A stretch of 64,000 bases of DNA. It comes from Panulirus ornatus (taxonomy: Eukaryota > Arthropoda > Malacostraca > Decapoda > Palinuridae). The notes under the pieces are model-generated. The model was not told where the DNA came from and ran no database searches. It was given only the letters and a program-made list of their open reading frames with translations. Of the stretch, positions 55,321-64,000 are shown piece after piece (the first letter of the stretch is position 1; each line of letters opens with the position of its first letter). The stretch is from NCBI RefSeq assembly GCF_036320965.1, contig NC_092231.1, positions 30,798,199 through 30,862,198 on the forward strand, written 5' to 3'. Made by a program: the position numbers and the translations under genes.

Positions 55321-55612
55321 TCGATGTGCTGTCAATGGATTGAACCAGGGCATGTGAAGCATCTGGGGTAAACCATGGAAAGTTTTGTGGGGCATGGATG
55401 TGGAAAGGGAGCTGTGGTTTCGGTGCATTATACATGACAGCTTGAGACTGAGTGCGAACGAATGTGGCCTTTGTTGTCTTTCCCTCATGCACATGCAGGG
55501 GGAGGAGGCTGTCATTTCATGTGTGGCGGGGTGGTGCATGGGAATGAATAAGGGCAGCAAGTATGAATTATGTACATGTGTATATATGTATATATGTGTG
55601 AGTATGTATATG
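55321..55612 (+). other. LINE 3' tail, long type
   Basis: A good example of the long tail: GGGCATGGATGTGG, GGGAGCTGTGGTTTCGGTGC, CGAACGAATGTGGCCTTTG, GTGTGGCGGGGTGG, GGGAATGAATAAGGGCAGCA, then TATG repeats. It lacks the terminal hairpin block because another insertion follows. Confidence 0.8.
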
Positions 55613-55823
55613 GTTTAGGCACATGGAGAGAATGAGTGAGGAAAGATTGACCAAGAGGATATATGTGTCGGAGATGGAGGGGACGAGGAGAAATGGGAGA
55701 CCAAATTGGAGGCGGAAAGCTGGAGTGAAAAAGATTTTGTGTGATCGGGGCCTGAACATGCAGGAGGGTGAAAGGAGGGCAAGGAATAGAGTGAATTGGA
55801 TCGATGTGGTATACCGGGGTTGA
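55613..55823 (+). pseudogene. LINE RT extreme C-terminal fragment (66 aa)
   Basis: An open piece runs from MERMSEERLTKRIYVSEM to the stop after NWIDVVYRG. It is a very short insertion that starts within a TATG repeat. Confidence 0.85.
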
Positions 55824-56021
55824 CGTGCTGTCAGTGGATTGAATCAGGGTATGTGAAGCATCTGGGGTAAACCATGGAAAGCTGTGTAGGTATGTATATT
55901 TGCGTGTGTGGACGTATGCATATACATGTGTATGTTGGTGGGTTGGGCCATTTCTTTCGTCTGTTTCCTTGCGCTACCTCGCAAACGCAGGAGACAGCAA
56001 CAAAGCAAAAAAAAAAAAAAA
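55824..56021 (+). other. LINE 3' tail with poly(A)
   Basis: A short-type tail belonging to the fragment above, with the hairpin block at about 55,974-56,000 and an A-run to 56,021. Confidence 0.83.
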
Positions 56022-56189
56022 ATGTATATGTATGTATACGTTGAAATGTATAGGTATGTATATGTGTGTGTGTGGATGTGTATGTATATACATGTGTATG
56101 TGGGTGGGTTGGGCCATTCTTTCGCTTGTTTTCTTGCGCTGCCTGGCTAATGCAGGAGACAGCGACAAAGTAAAATAAATAAATATAAA
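56022..56189 (+). repeat. Solo LINE tail (SINE-like)
   Basis: It consists only of the terminal tail block: TGTATAGGTATGTATATG, GGGTTGGGCCATTCTTTCG, and a hairpin block reading CGCTGCCTGGCTAATGCAGG, then AAATA repeats. No RT sequence precedes it. It is either an extremely truncated LINE or a short element using the same tail. Confidence 0.75.
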
Positions 56190-56343
56190 TAGTTGTGGTT
56201 TCGGTTCATTATACATGACAGCTAAAGACTAAGTGAGAACGAATTTAGTGATGGGAATGAATAAAGGCAGCAAGTATGAATTATGTGCATGTGTATATAT
56301 GTATATGTCTGGGTATGTATATGTATATGTTGAAATGTATAGG

Positions 56344-56401
<58 letters not shown>

Positions 56402-56500
56402 GACGTGTATGTATATACATGTGTATGTGGGTGGGTTGAGCCATTCTTTCATCTGTTCCTTTGCGCTATCTTGCTAATGTGGGAGACATTGACAAAGGAT
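56190..56500 (+). repeat. Solo long-type LINE tail with TA/TG microsatellite
   Basis: The long-type block (GTGGTTTCGGTTCATTATAC, GGGAATGAATAAAGGCAGCA) is followed by TA and TG repeats (56,340-56,400) and a diverged hairpin block to about 56,500. Confidence 0.75.
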
Positions 56501-56572
56501 GACAAAATATATAAAATGAAATAATGTATATATATGTACATACATATATGTTTATTTTTGTTTTTTATTATG
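56501..56572. repeat. AT-rich repeat
   Basis: TATATG and TTTTA repeats between two tails of opposite orientation; nothing else is seen. Confidence 0.7.
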
Positions 56573-56715
56573 CTTAGTCGCTGTGTCCCACTTTAGCGAC
56601 GTAGCGCAAGGAAAGTGATGGAAGAAAGGCCCAACTCACCCTCATGCACATGTATATACATACACCCACATATACATACCTATACATTCCAATGTATACA
56701 TACATATACATATAT
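56573..56715 (-). repeat. Solo LINE tail, minus strand
   Basis: A diverged tail block (GTCGCTGTGTCCCACTTTAG, then GACGTAGCGCAAGG) followed by CATATACATAC repeats. Confidence 0.75.
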
Positions 56716-56929
56716 ATTTATATTTATTTTGCTTTGTCGCTGTCTCCCGCGTTTGCGAGGTAGCGCAAGGAAACAGACGAAAAAATTGGCCCAACCCACC
56801 CCCATGCACAATGTATATACATACACGTCCACACACGCAAATATACATACCTATACATCTCAATGTACACATATATATACATACACAGACACATACATAT
56901 ATACCCATACACACAATTCACACTGTCTG
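56716..56929 (-). repeat. Solo LINE tail, minus strand
   Basis: A well-preserved hairpin block (GTCGCTGTCTCCCGCGTTTG, then CGAGGTAGCGCAAGG) and CACGTCCACACACGC, followed by TACA repeats. It directly precedes the long-type tail of the next RT fragment. Confidence 0.78.
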
Positions 56930-57168
56930 CCTTTATTCATTCCCATCGCCACCTCGCCACACATGGAATACCATCCCCCTCCCCCCTCATGTGTGCGAGG
57001 TAGCACTAGGAAAAGACAACAAAGGCCCCATTCGTTCACACTCAGTCTCTAGCTGTCATGCAATAATGCCCGAAACCATAGCTCCCTTTCCACATCCAGG
57101 CCCCACACAACTTTCCATGGTTTACCCCAGACGCTTCACATGCCTTGATTCAATCCACTGACACCACG
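56930..57168 (-). other. LINE 3' tail, long-type block
   Basis: On the minus strand this follows the RT stop at 57,169 and includes AAACCATGGAAAGTTGTG, the AATGGGGCCTTTGTTGTC block and GGAATGAATAAAGGCAG. Confidence 0.8.
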
Positions 57169-57657
57169 TCAACCCCGGTATACCACATCAATCCAATTCA
57201 CTCTATTCCTTGCCTGCCTTTCACCCTCCTGCATGTTCAGGCCCTGATCACACAAAATCTTTTTCACTCCATCTTTCCACCTCCAGTTTGGTCTCCCACT
57301 TCTCCTCGTTCCCTCCACCTCCAACACATATATCCTCTTGGTCAATCTTTCCTCACTCATTCTCTCCATGTGCCCAAACCATTTCAAAACACCCTCTTCT
57401 GCTCTCTCAACCACGGTCTTTTTATTTCCACACATCTCTCTTACCCTTACATTACTTACTCGATCAAACCGCCTCACTCCACACATTGTCCTCAAACATC
57501 TCATTTCCAGCACATCCATCCTCCTGCGCACAACTCTATCCAAAGCCCACACCTCGCAACCATACATTGTTGGAACCACTATTCCTTCAAACATACCCAT
57601 TTTTGCTTTCCGAGATAATGTTCTCGACTTCCACACATTCTTCAAGGCTCCCAGGAT
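57169..57657 (-). pseudogene. LINE RT C-terminal domain, 5'-truncated, open
   Basis: About 163 residues run from ILGALKNVWKSRTLSRKA to the natural end NWIDVVYRG without a stop. The polymerase core is missing. One codon is lost at PTMYGCE (PTMLYGCE elsewhere). LINE identity ends at 57,657, where a TACA-type repeat begins. Confidence 0.87.
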
Positions 57658-57715
57658 ACATATACATACACAGACATATACATATATACACATGTATATA
57701 TTTATACACCCCTCA
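57658..57715. repeat. CATATA/TATATG repeat
   Basis: A short A/T-rich tandem repeat at the end of the LINE cluster. Confidence 0.75.
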
Positions 57716-57985
57716 ATATTGTATTATGCACGAGAGGGCCAACACATATCTTACAACCAGTTTTGGCTCACTCTCCCTCGCAGCCAGAGTGCTGATGTTC
57801 ATCTGGTTTTCCAGCATGCTTCAGGTTGCGATGAGAGGCTTGGAGGCATGAGCATGCCCTGGTGAACAACCCGAGTTGATTTTGATCATTAGTAGGAAGT
57901 GAATAAATGTTGATGGTCTATCTGAGTTTGTCCCCTTCTGATACCTTATTGCCGAAGGTTTCCTGCTCTGTTGTCACGATGGGGA
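57716..57985. other. Unassigned sequence, probably intronic
   Basis: Mixed-composition DNA without LINE similarity. I see no open frame, splice-flanked exon or repeat that I can name. It lies directly upstream of the Tc1-like fossil and may include its left end, but no terminal inverted repeat was found. Confidence 0.5.
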
Positions 57986-59011
57986 AGTGAAAGGACTAGG
58001 CAAAAAAGGGAAATAGCTTCAGTCATTAGTCTGTACAAGGCATAAAGGCCAGTAAGGGAAATGTCAAGGATTGTCGGTGTTAAGTGTCCAATCAGGGCAG
58101 GTATGGACAAAGTGATTTTGCAGCACTGGAGGTAAGGCAACATCAGCATATAAAGGAAGACCCGGGAAGGCTCAGAAGACTTCACACCCGCGCTAACCAT
58201 CTTGAAATGAGATCTAGAAGCTAATTCACATTTGTCAGCATGGGAATTAAAAGAATAAACCCAAAACTGATTGGTGAAGTGTCAGTAAGGACCATTCATC
58301 AACCTATCCACAACCACCTGCACTTCAGCTGCCATCAAGCCTGAAAGAACCCTCTCCTCACCCTTATGGCAAGGTAGCCAAGGGTCACATTTGCCAAGAC
58401 ATATCTTCAGTCGGATAAGACCAAATGGAAGCACATTCTATGGAGGGGTGTAGCCACATTTTTTGACTGGGAACCAAGTTAGCATGTTTATTGTTATGCC
58501 AGGAGTGACCCCTCTCAATCCCAAGGACACTTTCACGAGTGTTAAACAACCTGATTCTGTCATGCTTTGGGGTTGTTCTTATTATGGAATTGGTGACCTT
58601 GTCCTGCTTCCTAGAAATCAAGCCATGAATCAGCACAATTATCTCAAGCTACTGATGGGCTATTCACTAGACTGTAATCAGAAAAGCAATGTGGATGTGT
58701 TCCTGCAGGATGGCACTCCTTGCCATACAGCAAAATCTGTGAAGCAGTGGCTTACTGACTGTGGAGTCGACTTTATTACTGATTGGCTTGGAAATATCCC
58801 AGATATTAATCTGATAGAGAACTTGTGGAGCTTCATTAAGCATTGACTTTCAAGGACGGATGCTAGCAGTGTCCCCAAGCTTGAGGCGGCCATTCACAAA
58901 GAATTGCACAATTTGGACCCACAGCTTCTTAAGAACTTGGCGGAATTGGTGCCTTCATGCCTTCAAGAATGTATAAAGAGGAAAGGGAAGCTAATTGCCT
59001 ATAAAAGGTAG
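57986..59011 (+). pseudogene. Tc1-like transposase fossil
   Basis: Plus-strand sequence resembles a Tc1/mariner DDE transposase across about 330 codons, with several stops and frame changes. The DNA-binding half is recognisable from RPVREMSRIVGVK (near 58,050), EGSEDFTPALTIL and ANSHLSAWELKE. EVSVRTIHQ and TFAKTYLQSDKTKWKHILW follow. The catalytic half is open at 58,463-58,846: VMLWGCSYYGIG, then FLQDGTPCHTAKSVKQWL with the second catalytic D, then NIPDINLIENLW with the final E. The C-terminus reads KLEAAIHKELHNLDPQLL and ends at 59,011. The first catalytic D is lost, because the expected WSDE reads WRGV. It was a cut-and-paste DNA transposon and is now inactive. Confidence 0.85.
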
Positions 59012-59127
59012 AAAAGACTAATGAATAGTTTATCTTTATTTTCATCCATTGGCTACCCATGCGTAATGCAGTGTCATGATGTGTATATTCGAAAAATTTT
59101 CTTACATTTTTCTTTCTTTCTTCACAG

Positions 59128-59273
59128 CTCCAGAAACCCTCAATTCACTCCCAGCAGACCCCGTGACAGAAGTTTTAGAAGATACAACATTAGGCCACTC
59201 TAATCACATTTATGATCTCAGTTGTAAGATCTGCACAGGGAAACAAGACCCTTCATATGTTCAGCAAGATACG
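59128..59273 (+). CDS. Candidate internal exon of an unknown host gene
   Basis: A 146-base open segment is flanked by a strong acceptor (a pyrimidine-rich tract at 59,107-59,125 ending in CAG at 59,127) and a consensus donor (ACG then GTGAGTG from 59,274). Read in the only long open frame, it encodes about 48 residues with normal codon composition, including ETLNSLPADPVTEVLED, HSNHIYDLSCKICTG and KQDPSYVQQDT. The incoming intron would be phase 1 and the outgoing one phase 0. A CxxC pair (CKIC) suggests a metal-binding turn, but I do not recognise the protein. Nothing else in the window looks like host coding DNA. Confidence 0.6.
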
Positions 59274-59360
59274 GTGAGTGTCAGTTGTATTTTAACACTT
59301 AAACTGCACATTTCGTCTGAAATGACTCTTCCCTGTATGAAAAAAAAAAATTACATAATA

Positions 59361-59864
59361 CAGTAAACTCTCGATTTAACTGAGTAATTGGGAGAAAGGG
59401 GTGTCCGTTAATGCCAAAAGTCCATTAAATTGAATGTAACGTATGGGCCATGTTTTGATACAATATATAATATACATTAATATGATATTCAGTTCACATG
59501 CTTTAACTCCTGTGTCACTTGATGCCATTTTGAATTGTAAGGATTGCAAAATTATTTAATGAAGTCACAGTTCTCTGTATACAACCTGACCACATGGTAG
59601 CTTGTGGCAGACAGACGGAAACAGAGTGAATATATCCCATGCTACCAAAAACAAGTGCGATATGAATTGCGCATGGTGTGGCATTTGAGATTCTTTTATT
59701 TTTTTCATTCTAAGATTATTGTTAATTAATGTATTATGATTAACCCAGTCCATTAAATCCAAAATCTGATATATCAGAGTCCTTTGAATCTGAAATCTGT
59801 TATATCAGGGTCTGTTAAATTGGAAATCTGTTATATTGGTGTCCATTATATCAAGGGTTCACTA
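59361..59864. mobile_element. pogo/Tigger-like MITE with TA target duplication
   Basis: The left end reads CAGTAAACTCTCGATTTAAC and the right end, reverse-complemented, TAGTGAACCCTTGATATAAT. These are imperfect terminal inverted repeats flanked by TA on both sides (59,359-59,360 and 59,865-59,866). The 504 bases have no coding capacity. Near the right end, units of about 30 bases built on TCTGATATATCAGAGTCC and its variants recur three times. The end sequence and TA duplication are typical of pogo/Tigger-type Tc1/mariner elements. Confidence 0.75.
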
Positions 59865-59977
59865 TATAGGTATTGTTATACTTCAGTAAAAATATTACAA
59901 TGTTGTTTATTCTAGAGCTAAGTAATTTTTTATTATTCAGTGTTTTATTCTGAGATAAAGAGTAGCAGCGTGAGATT
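59865..59977. other. Unassigned A/T-rich sequence
   Basis: About 110 bases of A/T-rich DNA between the MITE and the next LINE fragment; no feature seen. Confidence 0.5.
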
Positions 59978-60076
59978 AAAGGAGGGTTTTCCAGTCTCCC
60001 CTCCAGCCCGCTTTAGTCTCCTTTGATTACACACAGGGAATACGGAGGTAGAATTCATTCTACCCTACTCTGAATA
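59978..60076 (-). other. Solo LINE 5' leader fragment
   Basis: About 100 bases align on the minus strand with the LINE leader at 4,785-4,885: GGGAATACGGAGG beside GGAATACGTGGG, and ATTCATTCTACCCTACT beside ATTCTTTCACCCCTAT. No endonuclease follows. It abuts an ATTT repeat and a LINE tail, reproducing the leader-next-to-tail arrangement. Confidence 0.6.
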
Positions 60077-60482
60077 GTATTTATTTATTATTTATTATAC
60101 TTTGTCACTGTCTCCCACGTTAGCAAGGTAGCGCAAGGAAACAGACAAAAGAATGGTCCAACCCACCCACATGTCATGTATATACATACACGCCTATATG
60201 CACATATACATACCTATACATTTCAACATATGCACAGACATATACATATATACACATTTACATATTCATACCTGCTGCCTTCATCCATTCCCCTTGCCAT
60301 CCCATCACACATGAAATGGCACCCCCCTCCCCCTTGGACATGCGAGGTAGTGCTAGGAAAAGACAACAAAGGCCACATTCGTTCACACTCAGTCTCTATC
60401 TGTCGTGTGTAATGCACTAAAACCACAGCTCTCTTTCCACATCCAGGCCCCACAAAACTTTCCATGGTTTACCCCAGACACT
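60077..60482 (-). other. LINE 3' tail, both blocks
   Basis: From the ATTT repeat (60,077-60,097), the hairpin block, TACATACACGCC and TACA repeats, the long-type block and the CCATGGTTTACCCCAGAC block are all present on the minus strand. Confidence 0.8.
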
Positions 60483-62795
60483 TCATATGCCCTGTATGGT
60501 CAGGTCTTGATTGCTCAAAATCTTTTTCACTCCATCCTTCCACCTCCAATTAGGTCTCCCACTTCTCCTCATTCCCTCCACCTCTGACACATATGTCTTC
60601 TTTGTCAATCTTTCCTCACTCATTCTCTCTGTGTGCCCAAACCATTTCAATACACCATCTTCTGCTCTCTCAACCACACTCTTTTTATTTCTACACATCT
60701 CTCTTACCCTTTCATTACTTACTTGATCACACCACCTCACACCACATATTGTCCTCAAGCATCTTATTTCCAACACATCCACTCTCCTCCACACAACCCT
60801 GTCTATAGCCTACGCCTCACAACCATAGAACATTTTGGAACAATATTCCTTCAAACATACCCATTTTTGCTCTCAGAGAAAACCTTCTCGCCTTCCATGT
60901 ATTCTTCAATGCTCCCAGAAACCTTCACCCCCTCCCCCAACCTGTGACTTAATTCTGCTTCCATGGTTCCATCCACTGCTAAATCCACTCCCAGATATCT
61001 AAAACACTTTACTTCCTCCAGTTTTTCTCCATTCAAACCTATCTCCCAAGGGACTTGTGTCCTTCAAATCTACTGAACTCAATAAATAACCTTGCTCTTA
61101 TTCACATTTACTCTCAGCTTTCTTCTGTCACACACTTTACCAAACTCATTTACTAGCTTCTGCAGTTTCTCACCCAAATGAGGCACCAGTGCTTTATGAT
61201 CAGCGAACAACAACTGACTGACTTCCCAAGCCCTCTCATCCACAACAAACAGCATACTTGCCCCTTTCTCCAAAACACTTGCATTCACTTGCCTAACAAC
61301 CCCACCCACAACCAAATTAAACAACCATGGAGACAAAACGCACCCCTCCCACAAACCAATATTCACTGGGAACCAATCACTTTCCTCTCTTCCTGCTCAT
61401 ACACATGCCTTGCATCCTTGATAAAAACTTTCACTGCTTCTAGCAACTTACCTCCAACACCATATACTCTTAATACCTTCCACAGAGCATCTCTATCAAC
61501 TCTATCACATGCCTTCAAGATTCATAATTGCTACATACAAAGCCATTTGTTTTTCTAAGTATTTCTCACATACATTCTTCAAAGCAAACCCCTGATCCAC
61601 ACATCCTCTACCACTCCTGAAACTACACTGCTCTTCCCCAATCTGATGCTCTGTACATGCCTTCACTCTCTCAATCAATAACCTCCCATATGATTTCCCA
61701 GGAATACTCAACAAACTTATACCTCTGTAATTTGAACACTCGCCTTTATCCCATTTGCCTTTGTACAATGGCACTATGTATGCGTTTCATCAATCCTCAG
61801 GCACTTCACCATGAACCATACATACATTGAATATCCTCACCAACCAGTCAACAACACAGTCATCCCCCTTTTTTAATGGATTCCACTGCAATACCATCCA
61901 AACCCGCCTGCCTTGCCATCTTTCATCTGCCACATAGCTTTCACTACCTCTTCTCTGTTTACCAAACCATTCTCCCTGACCTGCTTACTTTGCACACCAC
62001 TTTGACCAAAACACCCTATATCTACCACTCTATCATCAAACACATTTAAAGAACCTTGAAAATACTCACTTCATCTCCTCTCACTTCACCATTACTTGTT
62101 GTTACCTCCCGTTTAGCCCCTTAACCGATGTTCCCATTTGTTCTCTTGTCTTATGCACTTTATTTACCTCCCTCCGAAACATCTTTTTATTCTCCGTAAA
62201 ATTTAACGATACTCTCTCACCCCAACTCTCATTTGTACTCTTTTTCACCTCTTGCACCTTTCTCTTGACCCCTTGCCACTTTGTTTTATACATCTCCCAG
62301 TCAATTGCACTATTTCCCTGCAAAAATCGTCCAAATGCCTCTCTCTTCTCTTTCACTAACAATCTGACTTCTTCATCCCACAACTCACTACCCATTTCTA
62401 ATCTGCCCATCTTACACCTTTCTCATGCCACATGCATCTTTTGCGCAAGCCATCACTGCTTCCCTAAATACATCCCATTCCTCTCCCTTTCCCCTTATGT
62501 CATTTGCTCTCACCTTTTTCCATTCTGCATTCAATCTTTCCTGGTACTTCCTCACACAAGTCTCCTTTCCAAGCTCACTTACTCTCACCACTCTCTTTTC
62601 CCCAGCATTCTTCTTTTCTGAAAATCTCTACAAATCTTCACCTTTGCCTCCACAAGATAATGATCAGACATCCTCCAGTTGCCCCCCTCAGCACATTAAC
62701 AGCCAAAAGCCTCTCTTTCACGTACCTATCAATTAACATGTAATCCAGTAATGCTCTCTGGCCATCTCTCCTACTTACATACATATACTTAAGTA
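60483..62795 (-). mobile_element. Older minus-strand LINE, RT and linker complete, endonuclease truncated
   Basis: On the minus strand: the final third of the endonuclease (from SRRDGQRALLDYMLID, 62,795 down), linker (62,410-62,102 open), and RT in several open pieces (61,774-61,505; 61,366-61,079; 61,036-60,851; 60,794-60,483). Motif C is altered: LLFADHKALV replaces LLFADDTALV, losing one catalytic aspartate. The RT ends at ILSNQDLTIQ and jumps into the tail, so the last ~25 residues are deleted. Substitution-type decay marks it as an old, inactive copy. Confidence 0.85.
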
Positions 62796-62812
62796 TATTT
62801 ATTAGTTATTTT
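62796..62812. repeat. Short A/T-rich junction
   Basis: A few TATTTA units separate the truncated endonuclease from the tail of the next minus-strand element. Confidence 0.6.
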
Positions 62813-63213
62813 GCTTTGTCGCTGTCTCCTGCATTAGCGATTTAGCGCAAGGAAACAGATGAAAGAATGGCCCAACCCACCCACACACACATGTATATAC
62901 ATATACGTCCACACATGCAAATATACATACCTAGACATCTCTACATATACATATATATATACACACACAGACATATACATATATACACATGTACATAATT
63001 CATACTGTCTGCCTTTATTCACTGCCATCGCCACCCCGCCACACAGTAAATAACAACCCACTCCCCTTCAAGTGTGTGAGGTAGCGCTAGGAAAAGACAA
63101 CAAAGGCCACATTCGTTCACACTCAGTCTCTAGCTGTCATGTAATAATGCACCGAAACCACAGCTCCCTTTTCACATCCAGGCCCACAGAACTTTCCATT
63201 TACCCCAGACGCT
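62813..63213 (-). other. LINE 3' tail, both blocks
   Basis: The hairpin block (GTCGCTGTCTCCTGCATTAG), TACA repeats, the long-type block (CACCCCGCCACACAGTAAAT) and the block adjoining the RT stop are present on the minus strand. Confidence 0.82.
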
Positions 63214-64000
63214 TCACATGCTCTGGTTCAATCCATTGACAGCACGTCGACCCCGGTATACCACATCATTGCAATTCACTCTATTCCTTATATTCCCTTC
63301 ACCCTCCTGCATTTTCAGGACCCTATCACTCAAAATCTTTTTCATTCCATCTTTCCACCTCCAGTTTGGTCTCCCTATTCTCCTCATTCCCTCCACCTTT
63401 GACACATATATCCTCTTTGTCAATCTTTCCTCACTCATTCTCTCCATGTGACCAAACCATTTCAAAACACCCTCTTCTGCTCCCTCAACCACACTTTTTA
63501 TTACCACACATCTCTCTTACTCTATTATTACTTACTCGATCAAACCACCTCACACCACATATTGTCCTCAAACATCTCATTTCCAGCACATCCACCCTCC
63601 TCTGCACAACTCTATCTATAGCCCATGCCTCGCAACCATACAACATTGTTGGAACCACTATTCCTTCAAACATGCCCATTTTTGCTTTCCGAGATAATGT
63701 TCTTGACTTCCACACATTCTTCAACGCTCCCAGAACTTTCGCCCCCTCCCCCACCCTATGATTCACTTCCGCTTCCATGGTGCTATCCACTGCCAAATCC
63801 ACTGCTAGATATCTAAAGCACTTTCTTCCTCCAGTTTTTCTCCATTCAAACTTACTTCCCAATTGACTTGTCCCTCAACCCTACTGTACCTAATAACCTT
63901 GCTCTTATTCACATTTACTCTCAGCTTTCTTCTTTCATACACTTTACCAAACTCAGTCACCAGCTTCTGCAGTTTCTCACTCGAATCAGCCACCAGCGCT
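63214..64000 (-). pseudogene. LINE RT C-terminal half, continuing past the window
   Basis: On the minus strand, open pieces cover ADSSEKLQKLVTEFGKV (near 63,990), the YSRVEGQVNWEVSLNGEK region, GALKNVWKSRTLSRKAKM and the GRPNWRWKDG domain. Frameshifts lie near 63,820 and 63,495. The polymerase core should lie beyond position 64,000. Confidence 0.87.

Noticed and set aside
56716..57140. tRNA gene or tRNA-derived SINE head
   Set aside because: The GCGAGGTAGCGCAAGG block is the LINE tail hairpin. I could not find a paired A and B box or a cloverleaf.
57946..58200. 84-residue open frame on the minus strand
   Set aside because: It is the antisense of the Tc1-like transposase N-terminal region, which is recognisable on the plus strand despite stops.

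Overview
The window is eukaryotic repeat-rich DNA with no bacterial gene organisation. It is dominated by one family of non-LTR retrotransposon (LINE). The family has an apurinic-type endonuclease, a linker and a reverse transcriptase without RNase H, ending in a C-terminal domain with a GRPNWRWKDG motif. This plan is RTE-like; the clade is my inference from motifs. Dense AT microsatellites, a Tc1-like transposase fossil, a pogo/Tigger-like MITE and one likely spliced host exon fit an arthropod genome. A decapod crustacean is my best guess, not a demonstrated fact.

Positions 1-54,540 behave as a higher-order array with a period near 16 kb, built from nested copies of the same LINE. Two anchor junctions recur. 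The first is a head-to-head pair around a TA microsatellite, near 3,065, 18,925, 34,320 and 50,670. The second is a 5'-inverted element whose inversion point carries CTATCCCCAGGGATAG, at 4,872, 20,688 and 36,161, with a degraded form near 52,465. One unit reads: an internally deleted minus-strand LINE; a 5'-truncated minus-strand RT plus tail; a TA tract; a plus-strand RT 3' end; the 5'-inverted LINE; further plus-strand RT copies; and a nearly full-length minus-strand LINE in tail-to-tail contact. Clean stretches (1-7,050; 21,310-22,370; 44,530-45,900; 52,847-64,000) alternate with stretches full of homopolymer runs and frameshifts. Much of the difference between units may therefore be consensus error, and some of the tandem repetition may be an assembly artefact.

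Positions 54,540-57,700 hold a cluster of LINE 3' ends and solo 3' tails in both orientations. Positions 57,700-60,000 are the only stretch that looks like ordinary host DNA. It contains a broken Tc1-like transposase (57,986-59,011), a candidate 146-base coding exon with good splice signals (59,128-59,273) and a 504-base MITE with TA target duplication (59,361-59,864). Positions 59,978-64,000 return to minus-strand LINE copies, the last running off the end.

No LINE copy here is intact from endonuclease to reverse transcriptase. The best open pieces are the endonuclease at 3,640-4,764 and the reverse transcriptases at 1,888-3,040, 5,585-6,751, 21,323-22,411 and 52,847-54,337. Together they describe a family whose full protein would be roughly 1,000 residues.
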